Of a stretch of 64,000 nucleotides of DNA, positions 1-8,969 are shown one piece after another (position 1 is the stretch's first letter; each line of letters begins with the position of its first letter). The DNA is taken from NCBI RefSeq assembly GCF_004359985.1, contig NZ_SMRO01000001.1, positions 1,593,100-1,657,099 of the forward strand, in the 5' to 3' direction. Under the pieces are notes generated by a model. The model worked only from the letters and a program-made list of their open reading frames with translations. It searched no databases and was not told where the DNA came from. The position numbers and the translations under genes are program-made. Source of the DNA: Paraburkholderia flava (GTDB taxonomy: Bacteria > Pseudomonadota > Gammaproteobacteria > Burkholderiales > Burkholderiaceae).

Positions 1-1441
1 CCAACCCCGACCGCTTCTGCACCCCCCACACCTTCCCGCCACGCAGGAAATGAAACCACCCCAGCACCGCCCCCGTATGCCGCAGCAGCTGAAAAGTGAA
101 CGGCTCGGTAATCGCAGCAGCAGTCGCGGCCCACAAGCTTGAGCTCGACCGATCACCAGTCCAGCGGCGATACAGATGCACGCACCACAGATAGAACGCG
201 AGATCGAGCGCGGTCTTCAAACCGATCACGCTGAAAATCGACACCACGATCGCACCGTGCCCGCCGAACAGAAAACCGAACAGCAACGCAACCGCAGTGA
301 GCCCATAAACCGGCTGCATCGTATCGAACGCCTTGACCGGCAGCATCAGCATGCCGAGCTTGCCGTAACGCGGATTGCCGGTCATGTCGCGGTTCCAGTA
401 CTGCGTCTCCAGGAAGCCCGCGAACCAGCGGCGCCGTTGTCGCAGGAACGTGCCCAGAGTCGCGGGCGCATCGGTGCGCGCATGCGCATCGCCGACCACG
501 CGTACGTCCCAACCCAGCCCGCGATCCACTGAATAGCGGCGCAGCCGGTGAATCAACTCGTAATCCTCGACGAGACACTGCGGATCGAAACCGCCCACAG
601 CCAGCAACGCATCGCGTTTGAACGCGGCAAACGCGCCGGAGATCAGCAGCAAACTGTCCGCACGCATCCACGCGTAGCGTGAGATGAAGTTGCGCATGTA
701 CTCGTAGGTCTGGAACCACTGGAACAAGCGGCCCGACACGGTCTTGCCGCACACCGGCACGAGAATGCCCGCCGCCGCGACGAGCGGCTCGTGCGCGGCG
801 AACGCGCTGCGCATTGCGAAGGTCGCGTCGTCGGCGAGCAGTGTGTCGGCGTCGACGGTCATCACGGTGTCCGTCGACACCAGTGTCATCGCCGCATTCA
901 GCGCACGCGCCTTGCCGCCGTGCGCGACGCGCAGCCAGTACAGATTCGGATAGCGTGTGCTCGGCGCGCTCAATTCGCCTTCGCGCGGCGCGAAGAGTCC
1001 GAAGTCGCGTTCGAGTAACGCAGCGGTGCCGTCGGTCGAACCGTCGTCGGCGATGACGATCTGCGCGGGGCCTTCTTTCTGACGCAGCAGCGCCGCGAGC
1101 GTCACGGGCAATACCGATGCCTCGTTATGCGCGGCGACGAGTACGCCCATCGACGGCAATACCGCACCAACCGGCGCAACGCTGCGAGGCCGCTCACCAT
1201 ACGCGAGCGGCCACGCCTTCAACGTGACGAACACGAGCAGCAGCGTGTCGTAAATCACGTACGCAAGACCCGTCGACCACGCGACCACGCCATGCAGAAA
1301 AAATGCACGCGCAAACAGGATCAACCACAGCACGCCGACGCTGCCGTGAATCAGCTTCCCGGCCAACGTCACGGGACGCGGCACGATGCGCGGCGATGCG
1401 GCTGCCAGCGCCTGTTCCAGAGAATTCTTCAAGATGCTCAC
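1..1441 (-). CDS. Family 2 processive glycosyltransferase (3' end beyond window)
   Basis: Membrane glycosyltransferase that probably polymerises or transfers a sugar at the inner membrane. About 480 residues are visible and the frame stays open to the left edge. GTG at 1441 is the start, because an in-frame TAA lies two codons upstream. Two hydrophobic segments fall near residues 30-50 and 56-78. The GT-A motifs follow in order: DDGSTD (132-137), DAD (197-199), VED (291-293) and QRRRW (335-339), the last being the processive-synthase signature. More membrane segments close the visible part. This order matches PgaC/NodC/cellulose-synthase-like enzymes; the sugar cannot be told. It lies 33 bases behind the cytochrome b561 gene on the same strand, so the two are probably cotranscribed. 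Confidence 0.85.
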   Translation of the reverse strand, partial: MSILKNSLEQALAAASPRIVPRPVTLAGKLIHGSVGVLWLILFARAFFLHGVVAWSTGLAYVIYDTLLLVFVTLKAWPLAYGERPRSVAPVGAVLPSMGVLVAAHNEASVLPVTLAALLRQKEGPAQIVIADDGSTDGTAALLERDFGLFAPREGELSAPSTRYPNLYWLRVAHGGKARALNAAMTLVSTDTVMTVDADTLLADDATFAMRSAFAAHEPLVAAAGILVPVCGKTVSGRLFQWFQTYEYMRNFISRYAWMRADSLLLISGAFAAFKRDALLAVGGFDPQCLVEDYELIHRLRRYSVDRGLGWDVRVVGDAHARTDAPATLGTFLRQRRRWFAGFLETQYWNRDMTGNPRYGKLGMLMLPVKAFDTMQPVYGLTAVALLFGFLFGGHGAIVVSIFSVIGLKTALDLAFYLWCVHLYRRWTGDRSSSSLWAATAAAITEPFTFQLLRHTGAVLGWFHFLRGGKVWGVQKRSGL

Positions 1442-1474
1442 TCGTTAAGTCGGTACGAAGCCGCGCAGCGCGCG

Positions 1475-2080
1475 TTACGGAATCATGCGTTTGAGAACAG
1501 AATGCCGGTCGATCCATTCATGCTTCAGCGCGCCACCGATATGCAACGCAAGCAGCGCGTAAAGCCCATAACCGAGCCACACGTGCAGCGCGCCGAAGCG
1601 GTCGTGCAGCGTTTCCTTCAACGTCGGATCGAGATGCATCACGTAACCGATGCGCGGCCAGGGCACGAGTCCGAACAGGCTCATCGGATGCGTCGCGGCG
1701 TCCTTCCATGCAGAGTCATGCAGCCAGCCGGACAACGGCAAGCCGATCATCAATGCGTACAGCAGCACGTGCGCGATGTGCGCGGCGACTTTCTCCCTGC
1801 GCGGAAATGCGTTCGGCAGCTCGGGCGGCCGATGGGCCATGCGCCACAAAATGCGCAGCAGCGCGAGGCCGAGCACCGTGATGCCGATCGATTTGTGCGT
1901 GTTGATGACAGGGCGCACCCAGTCGTCGGGCAGCCAGTCGGCGGACAGTCCGAGCGCCACGTTGCCGATGATCAGCACCGCGATGATCCAGTGCAGCAGC
2001 ATCGCCGTGCGCGTATAGCGCGCCGCGTGACCAGGTTCGGCACGCAGCGCGGACAGTTCGATTCGGGTGTCGGGAATCAT
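1475..2080 (-). CDS. Cytochrome b561 family protein
   Basis: Four-helix di-haem b cytochrome of the inner membrane, passing electrons between quinone and an acceptor. The 201-residue protein has membrane segments near residues 28-46, 62-80, 102-120 and 164-183. Histidines suited to haem ligation sit in them (H30, H62, H101/H104, H166). Length and order match the bacterial CybB family. It is the first gene of a likely two-gene unit with the glycosyltransferase downstream. The pairing is unusual, and no functional link is evident from sequence. Confidence 0.85.
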   Translation of the reverse strand: MIPDTRIELSALRAEPGHAARYTRTAMLLHWIIAVLIIGNVALGLSADWLPDDWVRPVINTHKSIGITVLGLALLRILWRMAHRPPELPNAFPRREKVAAHIAHVLLYALMIGLPLSGWLHDSAWKDAATHPMSLFGLVPWPRIGYVMHLDPTLKETLHDRFGALHVWLGYGLYALLALHIGGALKHEWIDRHSVLKRMIP

Positions 2081-2275
2081 GGGTTACGTCGTCGAGATGT
2101 AAGGTTGAGCGGATAAATTCGTCAGGCTTGCGCAGGGCGATCGTGAAACTGACCTTGCCGCGACCTATCGATAACGCCGGATCGCGCGGGTTTATTCCAC
2201 GTACTTCGACCGAGCGCAGCGAATAAATCGGCCCGTACAATGCCGATGCCCTCACCACTCTTCCATGGACCGACA

Positions 2276-3349
2276 ATGACCGTCGCCGTTCCGCCGATCG
2301 CCGCCACCGAATACCGGGGCACCACCGTCGAAAACACGCACGTCGCTCACGTCGCGGTCACCGATGCCGACGGCACGCTGCTGTACGCGTTCGGCGATCC
2401 GTCACGTGTCACGCTGCCGCGCTCCGCTGCAAAACCCGCGCAGGCGCTCGCCGTGCTCGAAACCGGTGCACTCGAACGCTTCGGCTTCGACGATGCGGAC
2501 CTCGCACTGATGTGCGGCTCGCACAGCAGCGAAGAACGCCATCTGGAACGCACGCGAAGCATGCTCGCGAAAGCACACGCAAGCGAAACCGACCTGCGCT
2601 GCGGCGGCCATCCGCCGATATCCGACGAGGTCTACCGTGCGTGGATCAAGCGCGATTTCACACCCGGCGCGGTGTGCAGCAACTGTTCGGGCAAGCACGC
2701 CGGGATGCTCGCGGGCGCGCAGGCGATCGGGGCAGTTGTCGCCGATTATCACCTTCCCGATCATCCGCTGCAGATTCGCGTCAAACACACAGTCGCCGAC
2801 GTCTGCGATCTGCCCGACGATGGGGTGCAATGGGGCATCGATGGCTGCAATCTGCCGACGCCCGCGTTTCCGCTCGACCGGCTCGCGCGTCTGTTCGCGA
2901 AGCTCGCCGATGCAGCGGATGCTGCTTCAAGTGGCAACGCGATCAACACGCGCACCGCAGCGCTAGCCCGCATCTATCGCGCGATGACCACTTATCCGGA
3001 ACTCGTCGCCGGCGAACAGCGCTTTTGCACGCTGTTGATGCGAGCGTTCGACGGCGCGCTCGTCGGCAAGGTCGGCGCAGCGGGCAGTTACGCGATAGGC
3101 GTGCGCGCGTCGTCGCAAACCGCGCGGCTGGGTGCGCGCGGTGCGCTCGGCATCGCGCTGAAAGTAGAAGACGGCAATCAGACGGTGCTATACGCACTCG
3201 TCGCCGACCTGCTCGCGCAACTCGACATCGGCACGCTCGCGCAACGCGCGGCGCTCGATACATTCCACGCGCCGTCGCTGCGCAATACGATGGGTGTGGA
3301 AACCGGACGTCTCGCGTTGACGCTCAAGCTCGCCGCACAGCCGCGCTAA
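2276..3349 (+). CDS. Asparaginase, Asparaginase_II (ReAV-like) family
   Basis: Hydrolyses L-asparagine to aspartate and ammonia in the cytoplasm. With the ATG at 2276 (357 residues) the catalytic residues known from Rhizobium etli ReAV fall at a constant offset of two: SxxK at S50/K53, serine at S82 in a SHSS motif, the metal site C137-S-G-K140, and C191 in GCNLP. This register supports the 2276 start, although in-frame ATGs at 2240 and 2246 exist and the ribosome site is weak. A TACAAT at 2236-2241 resembles a -10 box. The stop overlaps the end of the convergent LysR gene by four bases. Confidence 0.88.
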   Translation: MTVAVPPIAATEYRGTTVENTHVAHVAVTDADGTLLYAFGDPSRVTLPRSAAKPAQALAVLETGALERFGFDDADLALMCGSHSSEERHLERTRSMLAKAHASETDLRCGGHPPISDEVYRAWIKRDFTPGAVCSNCSGKHAGMLAGAQAIGAVVADYHLPDHPLQIRVKHTVADVCDLPDDGVQWGIDGCNLPTPAFPLDRLARLFAKLADAADAASSGNAINTRTAALARIYRAMTTYPELVAGEQRFCTLLMRAFDGALVGKVGAAGSYAIGVRASSQTARLGARGALGIALKVEDGNQTVLYALVADLLAQLDIGTLAQRAALDTFHAPSLRNTMGVETGRLALTLKLAAQPR

Positions 3350-4299
3350 CCGGCGGGCGGTACGCGAGCCACCGCATCCGGATCGCCACGCCGCACGGTG
3401 CGCGCATACGACGCGATCATCGCGGCCAGTTCCTGCGCGGCCGGCGTCAGCGGCACGCCGGCCCGCTGCAACAGGCACACGTTCGAGCGCTCCGCACGCT
3501 CGCGGATCGGGACCGCGACGAGCGCGCCCGCAAACAGCCGATGCCGCGTCACCACCGACGGCTCGACGGACAGGCAATCGGTTTCCACGATCAGGTGCAG
3601 CGTGTCGAACACGGCCTCCGTCGTCGCGACGATCCTCGGCGGCGGCAGTTCGTGCGCGGCGAACAGATCGACGAGCCGATTGGTCGGCATCCCCGCCTGC
3701 TTCGGCGCGCGCGTCGCGATCCAGTCGCAGTCGGCGAGTTCGCGCAGCGACGTCGCGTGTGCGAGCGGATGACCGCGTCGGCACACGACGACCGGATCGG
3801 ATGGATAGAGCGTCGTCACCGTGAGATCGCTGACGTCGGTCGTCGCCGACACGAGGCCGACCGCGAAATCGAGCGTGCCGTCGCGAATCCACGCGATCAT
3901 CGTCCGCGACGTGCCGCCCATCAAATGCACGGCGACGTTGTCGATGCGCGCGCGAAACTGCATCAGCACGGGGGCGAACGTGTCAATCAGCGGTTCGGTC
4001 GCGACGCCCAACGACACGACGCCGCCCGCTTCGCCGCGCAGTTGCGCCATCTCGCGTTCGGTGCGCTCGCATTCGCGCAGGATCGCGCCGGCGCGCAACA
4101 TCAAGCGCTCGCCGAACGGCGTCAGCGCGATGCCTCGGTTCGTGCGCGTGAAGAGCGTCGCGCCGAGCGACTGTTCGAGGCTCTGCAACTGCTGCGTCAA
4201 TCCGCTTTGCGCGGTGTCGAGCGCACGCGCCGCCGCGCGGATGCTGCCGCGTTCGGCCACCGCGACGAACGCGCGCAACTGGGAGAGCGTCAGCGACAT
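3346..4299 (-). CDS. LysR-family transcriptional regulator
   Basis: A 317-residue LysR protein. The first 60 residues hold the winged helix-turn-helix (LSQLRAFVAVAERGSIRAAA, then a recognition helix with SGLTQQ). The remainder is the effector-binding fold. An upstream in-frame ATG at 4359 would add 20 uncharacteristic residues, so 4299 is preferred. It is divergent from the amino-acid binding protein at 4416 with 116 bases between, so it may control that gene and the deacylase; this is inferred from layout only. The effector is unknown. Confidence 0.88.
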   Translation of the reverse strand: MSLTLSQLRAFVAVAERGSIRAAARALDTAQSGLTQQLQSLEQSLGATLFTRTNRGIALTPFGERLMLRAGAILRECERTEREMAQLRGEAGGVVSLGVATEPLIDTFAPVLMQFRARIDNVAVHLMGGTSRTMIAWIRDGTLDFAVGLVSATTDVSDLTVTTLYPSDPVVVCRRGHPLAHATSLRELADCDWIATRAPKQAGMPTNRLVDLFAAHELPPPRIVATTEAVFDTLHLIVETDCLSVEPSVVTRHRLFAGALVAVPIRERAERSNVCLLQRAGVPLTPAAQELAAMIASYARTVRRGDPDAVARVPPAG

Positions 4300-4415
4300 G
4301 GCGGCCCCGCGATCGGAAAAAGTGAACATGATAGTCCGAAGCGGACTTCGGTCCGGCATTTGGGCGCTCTACCATGTGCGCTTGTTTGCTGCCCGATTCG
4401 TTCCCCGGAGACCTC

Positions 4416-5198
4416 ATGAAAAAACGTCTGCTCGCGCTGTCGGCGCTGGTCGCACTGTTCACGCTCGGCGTCGGCCACGCGACATTCGCACGCGACCCCG
4501 GCGAAGTACGCCTCGGCATCGATCCCACCTATCCGCCGATGGATTCGAAAGCCCCCGACGGCAGCCTGCAAGGTTTCGACGTCGACCTCGGCAACGAAAT
4601 CTGCCGCCGCATTCACGCGAAGTGCAAATGGGTCGAGCTGGAGTTCTCCGGAATGATCCCCGCGCTGCAGGCGCGCAAGATCGACGCGGTGCTTTCATCG
4701 ATGGCGATTACCGACAAGCGCCTGCAGACCATCGCGTTCTCGTCGAAGCTGTTCCAGTTCAAGTCGCGGCTCGTCGCGCGGCAGGGTTCGGCGCTCGACG
4801 CTAACCCGAGCGCGCTCGCGGGCAAACGCATCGGCGTGCAGACCGGCACGCAGTTCGAGACGTATGGGCTCGAGCACTGGACGTCGATGGGTGCGCAGGT
4901 GATCGCGTACAAGAGCCAGGACCAGGTGTTCGAGGATCTGCGCAACGGTCGTCTGGACGGTGCGTTGCTCGGCTGGGTCGAAGCCGACTACGGCTTCCTG
5001 CGCACGCCGGGCGGCAAGGGCTTTGCGTTCGTCGGACCGCAACTGTCGATGGGCGATCACGGCGTCGGCATCGGTCTGCGTAAAGACGACGTCGCGCTGA
5101 AGGCATCGCTCGACCAGGCGATCGCCGCGATGCGCCAGGACGGCACGTACGCGCGCATCGCGAAGCGCTATTTCGATTTCGATCCGTACGGCGATTGA
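4416..5198 (+). CDS. Periplasmic amino-acid ABC transporter substrate-binding protein
   Basis: Binds a cationic or polar amino acid in the periplasm (SBP_bac_3 family, like ArgT/HisJ). Residues 1-25 form a signal peptide (MKKRLL, then a hydrophobic core ending HATFA). The mature protein starts near RDPGEVRLGID and carries the family blocks YPPMDS, LQGFDVDLGNEIC and SSMAITDKR. The ATG at 4416 has GGAG six bases upstream. No permease or ATPase gene is adjacent, so it is an orphan binding protein or uses a distant transporter. The deacylase gene 35 bases downstream suggests joint use of an acylated amino acid (inference). Confidence 0.88.
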   Translation: MKKRLLALSALVALFTLGVGHATFARDPGEVRLGIDPTYPPMDSKAPDGSLQGFDVDLGNEICRRIHAKCKWVELEFSGMIPALQARKIDAVLSSMAITDKRLQTIAFSSKLFQFKSRLVARQGSALDANPSALAGKRIGVQTGTQFETYGLEHWTSMGAQVIAYKSQDQVFEDLRNGRLDGALLGWVEADYGFLRTPGGKGFAFVGPQLSMGDHGVGIGLRKDDVALKASLDQAIAAMRQDGTYARIAKRYFDFDPYGD

Positions 5199-5233
5199 TC
5201 CGTCGTCGCGACTTTTATTTTTCTGGTTCTCTC

Positions 5234-6355
5234 ATGCGCCAACACGTTACTCCGCTTCTGTCGCCTGCCGTCGGCACGCAACGCGAACTCACCAGTTTTC
5301 ATTTTGGTGGGGACGCTCGCGGCGATGGTCAGAAAATCTACATCCAGGCGTCGCTACACGCCGACGAAACGCCCGCGATGCTGACCGCTGTGCTGCTGCG
5401 CCGTCGCCTCGCCACGCTCGAAGCCGAAGGCGCGCTCGCTTCGGAGATCGTGCTGGTGCCGGTCGCCAATCCGGTCGGTTTGTCGCAGCATGTGCTCGGT
5501 CAGTTCATCGGCCGTTTCGAACTCGGCAGTGGGAAGAATTTCAACCGGCATTTCATCGATCTCGCGAAGATCGCAGGCGACGTCGCCGCGCGTTTCGGCG
5601 CGGACGCGCAGCAGAACAAGACGATGGTGCGCGACGCGCTGCGCAGCGGACTCGCCGCGCAGAAACCGCTGACCGAGTTCGAATCGCTGCAGCTCGCGCT
5701 GCTGACGCTGTCGTTCGACGCGGACGTCGTGATCGATCTGCACTGCTCGCTCGAAGCCGCGATGCATCTATACACGAGCGAAGCCGCGTGGCCCGCGTTC
5801 GAGCCGCTCGCGCGCTACCTTGGCTCGGAAGCGTCGCTGCTCGCGACCGACTCCGGCGGCCAGGCGTTCGATGAAGCGCACAGCCTGTGCTGGTGGAAAC
5901 TCCAGCAGTCGCTGCCGGACACGACGCCGCTCGCCACCGGCATCCTCGCGACGACGATCGAATGCCGTGGTCAGCGCGACGTAACCTACGAGATTGCGCA
6001 GCAGGACGCGGATGCGATCGTCGAATTTCTGCGTGCGCGTGGTGCGATCCGTGGTGAAGCCAAACCGTTGCCGCCGCTGCGCACGCCCGCGACACCGCTC
6101 GCAGGTAGCGAGCAGTTCTATGCACCGGTGAGCGGCATCGTCGTGCATCGCGCGAGTATCGGCGACACGATCCGTGCGGGCGATCCGCTGTTCGATATCG
6201 TCGATCCGCTTACTGACGAAACGACCACGCTGCATAGTCATACAGACGGCGTGTTCTATATGCGGCGTGCGATTCGTTTCGCGACTGCGGGTGCGCCGTT
6301 AGGGCGGGTGACGGGGACGAAGGTGATTCGGACTGGGGTGTTGTTGGGGGCGTGA
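5234..6355 (+). CDS. Succinylglutamate desuccinylase/aspartoacylase-family deacylase
   Basis: Zinc-dependent amide hydrolase of the M14-like AstE/AspA superfamily, 373 residues. Visible zinc and substrate motifs are QASLHADETPA (H and E ligands near residues 39-42), NFNRHF and IDLHCS (second histidine ligand). The C-terminal 80 residues form a beta-rich lid domain with APVSGIVV and GDPLFDIVDP. Start at the first ATG after the binding-protein stop; an in-frame TTG overlaps that stop but gives a poor N terminus. It probably removes an acyl group from an N-acyl amino acid or a related compound. The exact substrate is unknown. Confidence 0.8.
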   Translation: MRQHVTPLLSPAVGTQRELTSFHFGGDARGDGQKIYIQASLHADETPAMLTAVLLRRRLATLEAEGALASEIVLVPVANPVGLSQHVLGQFIGRFELGSGKNFNRHFIDLAKIAGDVAARFGADAQQNKTMVRDALRSGLAAQKPLTEFESLQLALLTLSFDADVVIDLHCSLEAAMHLYTSEAAWPAFEPLARYLGSEASLLATDSGGQAFDEAHSLCWWKLQQSLPDTTPLATGILATTIECRGQRDVTYEIAQQDADAIVEFLRARGAIRGEAKPLPPLRTPATPLAGSEQFYAPVSGIVVHRASIGDTIRAGDPLFDIVDPLTDETTTLHSHTDGVFYMRRAIRFATAGAPLGRVTGTKVIRTGVLLGA

Positions 6356-6373
6356 CGTTTTCGCCGAGCGTTG

Positions 6374-7684
6374 TTAGCTCTTCGCGGCAGGCTTGACTTC
6401 AAACGCGCCACGATCGAACGCCTCGCAATAGCTCTTCCAGTCGGCGGCCACTTGCTGCTCGCATTGCGTCGCGAGTTCGATCAGCGGCATCTGCCAGTCC
6501 TTGCGGCTGCCGAACGCGATCAGATCGTCAGCGGTGGCCGAACCCTGACGACCACCGCTGCGCAGCTGCGCCCACGCGCATAGCTGCGCCATGCTGTCGA
6601 CGACCGCTTCGAGCCGAGGCAGCTTACCGTTCCATCCGGCGAGCGCGACGCGATCCTCGGACGGCTGCAAACTGCGCAGCACGTACGGCCGCTTCTGATA
6701 CTCCACCGCGTGCAGGAACGCCTGCGACATCGCCTGCATCCGCTGCTGCACAGCGACGACACGCTGCGCGTCGCTGTCCCACGCGGGCTGCTTCGACTTC
6801 ACGTGCGGCGCCACCGACGAAGGCAACGCGAGCTTCAAATCAAGCAGATAGTTGCCATCCGGCGAGCCCTTGCCTTCGACGAGCATCACGTAACGATCCA
6901 CGCCGAGACTGCCCGTGCCCGCGATGCGCCGCGCAACATCGAGCACGCGATAGAACGCCGGATTCTCTTCGTGGCTCGCGAATTCCGTCATGAACGCGGT
7001 GAGCTGTTCGCGCACGGTATCGTCGACGGGCAGTGCTTTCTTGCCGTCGATTTTCAGCACACGCTTCTTGCCCTTCAGCTCGGTGCGCCGGTTCAGATGA
7101 TCGACACGCGAGCGCGTATGCAGCGCATCGAACAGCTCGCGGACCATACCCGTCGACGTCTCCTCTTCGATCCAGCGCGCCTTGCCTGCAGCGAGCGCGG
7201 ACCCGTATGCATCGAGCGCGGTGTGGCACAACGCGAGTGCTTCCGCACGGCTCACTTTCAGATCGCTCGCTCCGACGAGCACGCTCGTCAGCAGACGCAC
7301 GAGTTCGTACAGTGCAGGCGCGAGACACGCTTCGTCGAAATCGTTGATGTCGAAGTAGACGAGCCCGTTGTCCGCCTTGTAGCTGCCGAAATTCTCCAGA
7401 TGCATGTCGCCGCAGATCCACACCGGCGGCGCCGCATCGAGCACGCCGCCGCGCGGCAGCCGTGCATAAAACAGGTGACAGGTGCCGCGCAGGAACACGA
7501 ACGGCGATGTGCGCATCAGCGCGTACTTCATCGCGAGGCGTTCGGGATCTCGGCCGGTGTTGTACGCGGCGATCTGCTTCGCGAGGTCAGCGCTTGTGTC
7601 GGTGCTCTTGCCAGCGCCTTTGCCTGTCTTGTCGGTTTTATCGTTCATGGGTCGGTCGCGAGGTTCGGCGTATAACGTGCTCAT
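6374..7684 (-). CDS. DUF2252 family protein, kinase-like fold
   Basis: A 436-residue member of the DUF2252 family, which resembles aminoglycoside phosphotransferases and small-molecule kinases. The motifs GDMHLENFGSY and FDINDFDEA near residues 90-115 correspond to the catalytic and metal-binding loops of that fold. GGAGG eight bases before the ATG at 7684 supports this start over the internal ATG at 7648. The N-terminal 35 residues are lysine- and aspartate-rich. It is convergent with the deacylase gene, and its substrate is unknown. Confidence 0.82.
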   Translation of the reverse strand: MSTLYAEPRDRPMNDKTDKTGKGAGKSTDTSADLAKQIAAYNTGRDPERLAMKYALMRTSPFVFLRGTCHLFYARLPRGGVLDAAPPVWICGDMHLENFGSYKADNGLVYFDINDFDEACLAPALYELVRLLTSVLVGASDLKVSRAEALALCHTALDAYGSALAAGKARWIEEETSTGMVRELFDALHTRSRVDHLNRRTELKGKKRVLKIDGKKALPVDDTVREQLTAFMTEFASHEENPAFYRVLDVARRIAGTGSLGVDRYVMLVEGKGSPDGNYLLDLKLALPSSVAPHVKSKQPAWDSDAQRVVAVQQRMQAMSQAFLHAVEYQKRPYVLRSLQPSEDRVALAGWNGKLPRLEAVVDSMAQLCAWAQLRSGGRQGSATADDLIAFGSRKDWQMPLIELATQCEQQVAADWKSYCEAFDRGAFEVKPAAKS

Positions 7685-7822
7685 ACGCTCAATCCTCCGA
7701 CCTTATCACGGCCCGCTTTCGCGTCGTGTCGCGTTGCCGGTACACTCGGGGTTTCCTTCGTTCAATCGAACCATCAACCCGGACCCGCGCGTCTGCGCCG
7801 GGCCCCGCTCGCGGAGACAAAC

Positions 7823-8251
7823 ATGCGCACCAGTGCACGCAATCATTTCACCGGCCAGGTCACCGAGGTCAAGGCAGGCGCCGTCAACGACGAGATCGCG
7901 CTGCGCACGCAGGACGGTCTCGACATCGTCGCCGTCATCACGCACGGCAGCGCCGCGTCGCTCGGACTCGCGGCCGGCAAGCCGGCGTTTGCGCTCGTCA
8001 AGGCATCGAGCGTGATCGTGATGGTGGAGGCCGACAGCGCCGGCGTGTCCGCGCGCAATCGCATCGCGGGCAAGGTCGCTTCGGTGACGAAGGGCGCGGT
8101 CAACGCGGAAGTCGTCATCGCGGCGGCCGGCGGCGCGCAGATCGCCGCGATCATCACGAACGAAAGCGTCGATAGACTTGGCCTCGCGGCGGGGAAAGCG
8201 GCGTCGGCGATCTTCAAGGCGTCGAGCGTGATTGTCGGCGTGGATCAGTAA
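7823..8251 (+). CDS. Molbindin-type protein with two Mop/TOBE domains
   Basis: A 142-residue cytoplasmic protein made of two tandem Mop repeats (about residues 1-70 and 75-142). Each has the pattern SARN-x-GxVxxVxxGAVN-xEV, followed by a SVDxLGLAAGK-like block and FKASSVIV. Such di-domain proteins (ModG/Mop) assemble into oligomers that bind molybdate or tungstate and buffer it in the cell. GGAGA lies upstream of the ATG. It is the first of three molybdenum-linked genes on this strand (NifQ-like and ModE-type follow). Confidence 0.9.
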   Translation: MRTSARNHFTGQVTEVKAGAVNDEIALRTQDGLDIVAVITHGSAASLGLAAGKPAFALVKASSVIVMVEADSAGVSARNRIAGKVASVTKGAVNAEVVIAAAGGAQIAAIITNESVDRLGLAAGKAASAIFKASSVIVGVDQ

Positions 8252-8310
8252 GCGGCGCGGCCGTCTTGCGTCGCCGAGCCATGCGCTTCGCGCTGCGCTA
8301 GCGTTCTGCC

Positions 8311-8928
8311 ATGACCGAGCCATCCGCTCCTTTGCCGCACGTCGTACATCCGGACGGTGTCGACGCAGCGTGTGCAGCGCGCACGGCTGAACTCGCGGGG
8401 TTTTCCGACACGTCTCGCACCGCCGACACACTACTGTTCGCCCGCCTCGTCGCCGCCCGCGACGTGCGCGGCGAACTCGCGCTGCTCGGACTTACGCCGT
8501 CGCAATGGCATGCGCTAGCAGCGCGACACTTTTCCCACGTTGCGCCGACGCAGGTGCCGGTGCTTTCCGCCTCTGCGGTTCTAACGCCCGCTCACGCCAC
8601 GTTCGTCGCCGCGATGATCCCGTTACTGCTCGCACACGTACCCTCCGACGTCGATACCGGCGACGCCCAATGCATCGCGGCGATCATCGCGCATGCGTGT
8701 CTGCGGCCCGACCATCTATGGCGCGATCTCGGCCTCACCGGACGCGACGACGTCACGCGCATGTTGACGCGCTATTTTCCGGCGCTCGTCGCACGCAACG
8801 TCGACAACCTGCGCTGGAAGAAATTTCTCGCGCGCGAACTCGCGCTTTCGACTGGCGTGGAGCCCGGCCCCGCGCCCGGTTGTCCAGGCTGCGAGGACTT
8901 CGGCTACTGCTTTCCCACCGGCCGCTGA
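8311..8928 (+). CDS. NifQ-like molybdenum-insertion protein, altered cysteine motif
   Basis: A 205-residue protein of the NifQ family, which in diazotrophs donates molybdenum for FeMo-cofactor synthesis through an iron-sulfur/molybdenum cluster. The C terminus shows CPGCEDFGYC, that is C-x2-C-x5-C. The known family signature is C-x4-C-x2-C-x5-C; here the position five before the first visible cysteine is glycine in a PGPAPG stretch, so the first ligand is missing. The body carries the LRWKKFLARELA helix seen before the motif in relatives. No nif structural gene is in the window. It lies between Mop and ModE genes, so a general role in molybdenum handling is likely. Confidence 0.82.
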   Translation: MTEPSAPLPHVVHPDGVDAACAARTAELAGFSDTSRTADTLLFARLVAARDVRGELALLGLTPSQWHALAARHFSHVAPTQVPVLSASAVLTPAHATFVAAMIPLLLAHVPSDVDTGDAQCIAAIIAHACLRPDHLWRDLGLTGRDDVTRMLTRYFPALVARNVDNLRWKKFLARELALSTGVEPGPAPGCPGCEDFGYCFPTGR

Positions 8929-8969
8929 CACGCGGCAACGGCCGGCACGCATCGTGTATGCTTGCCCGC

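Noticed and set aside
2512..4419. A 635-codon open frame on the plus strand
   Set aside because: It runs through the asparaginase gene in another frame and antisense to the LysR gene. It is Arg/Ala/His-rich with no domain, which is typical of GC-rich shadow frames.
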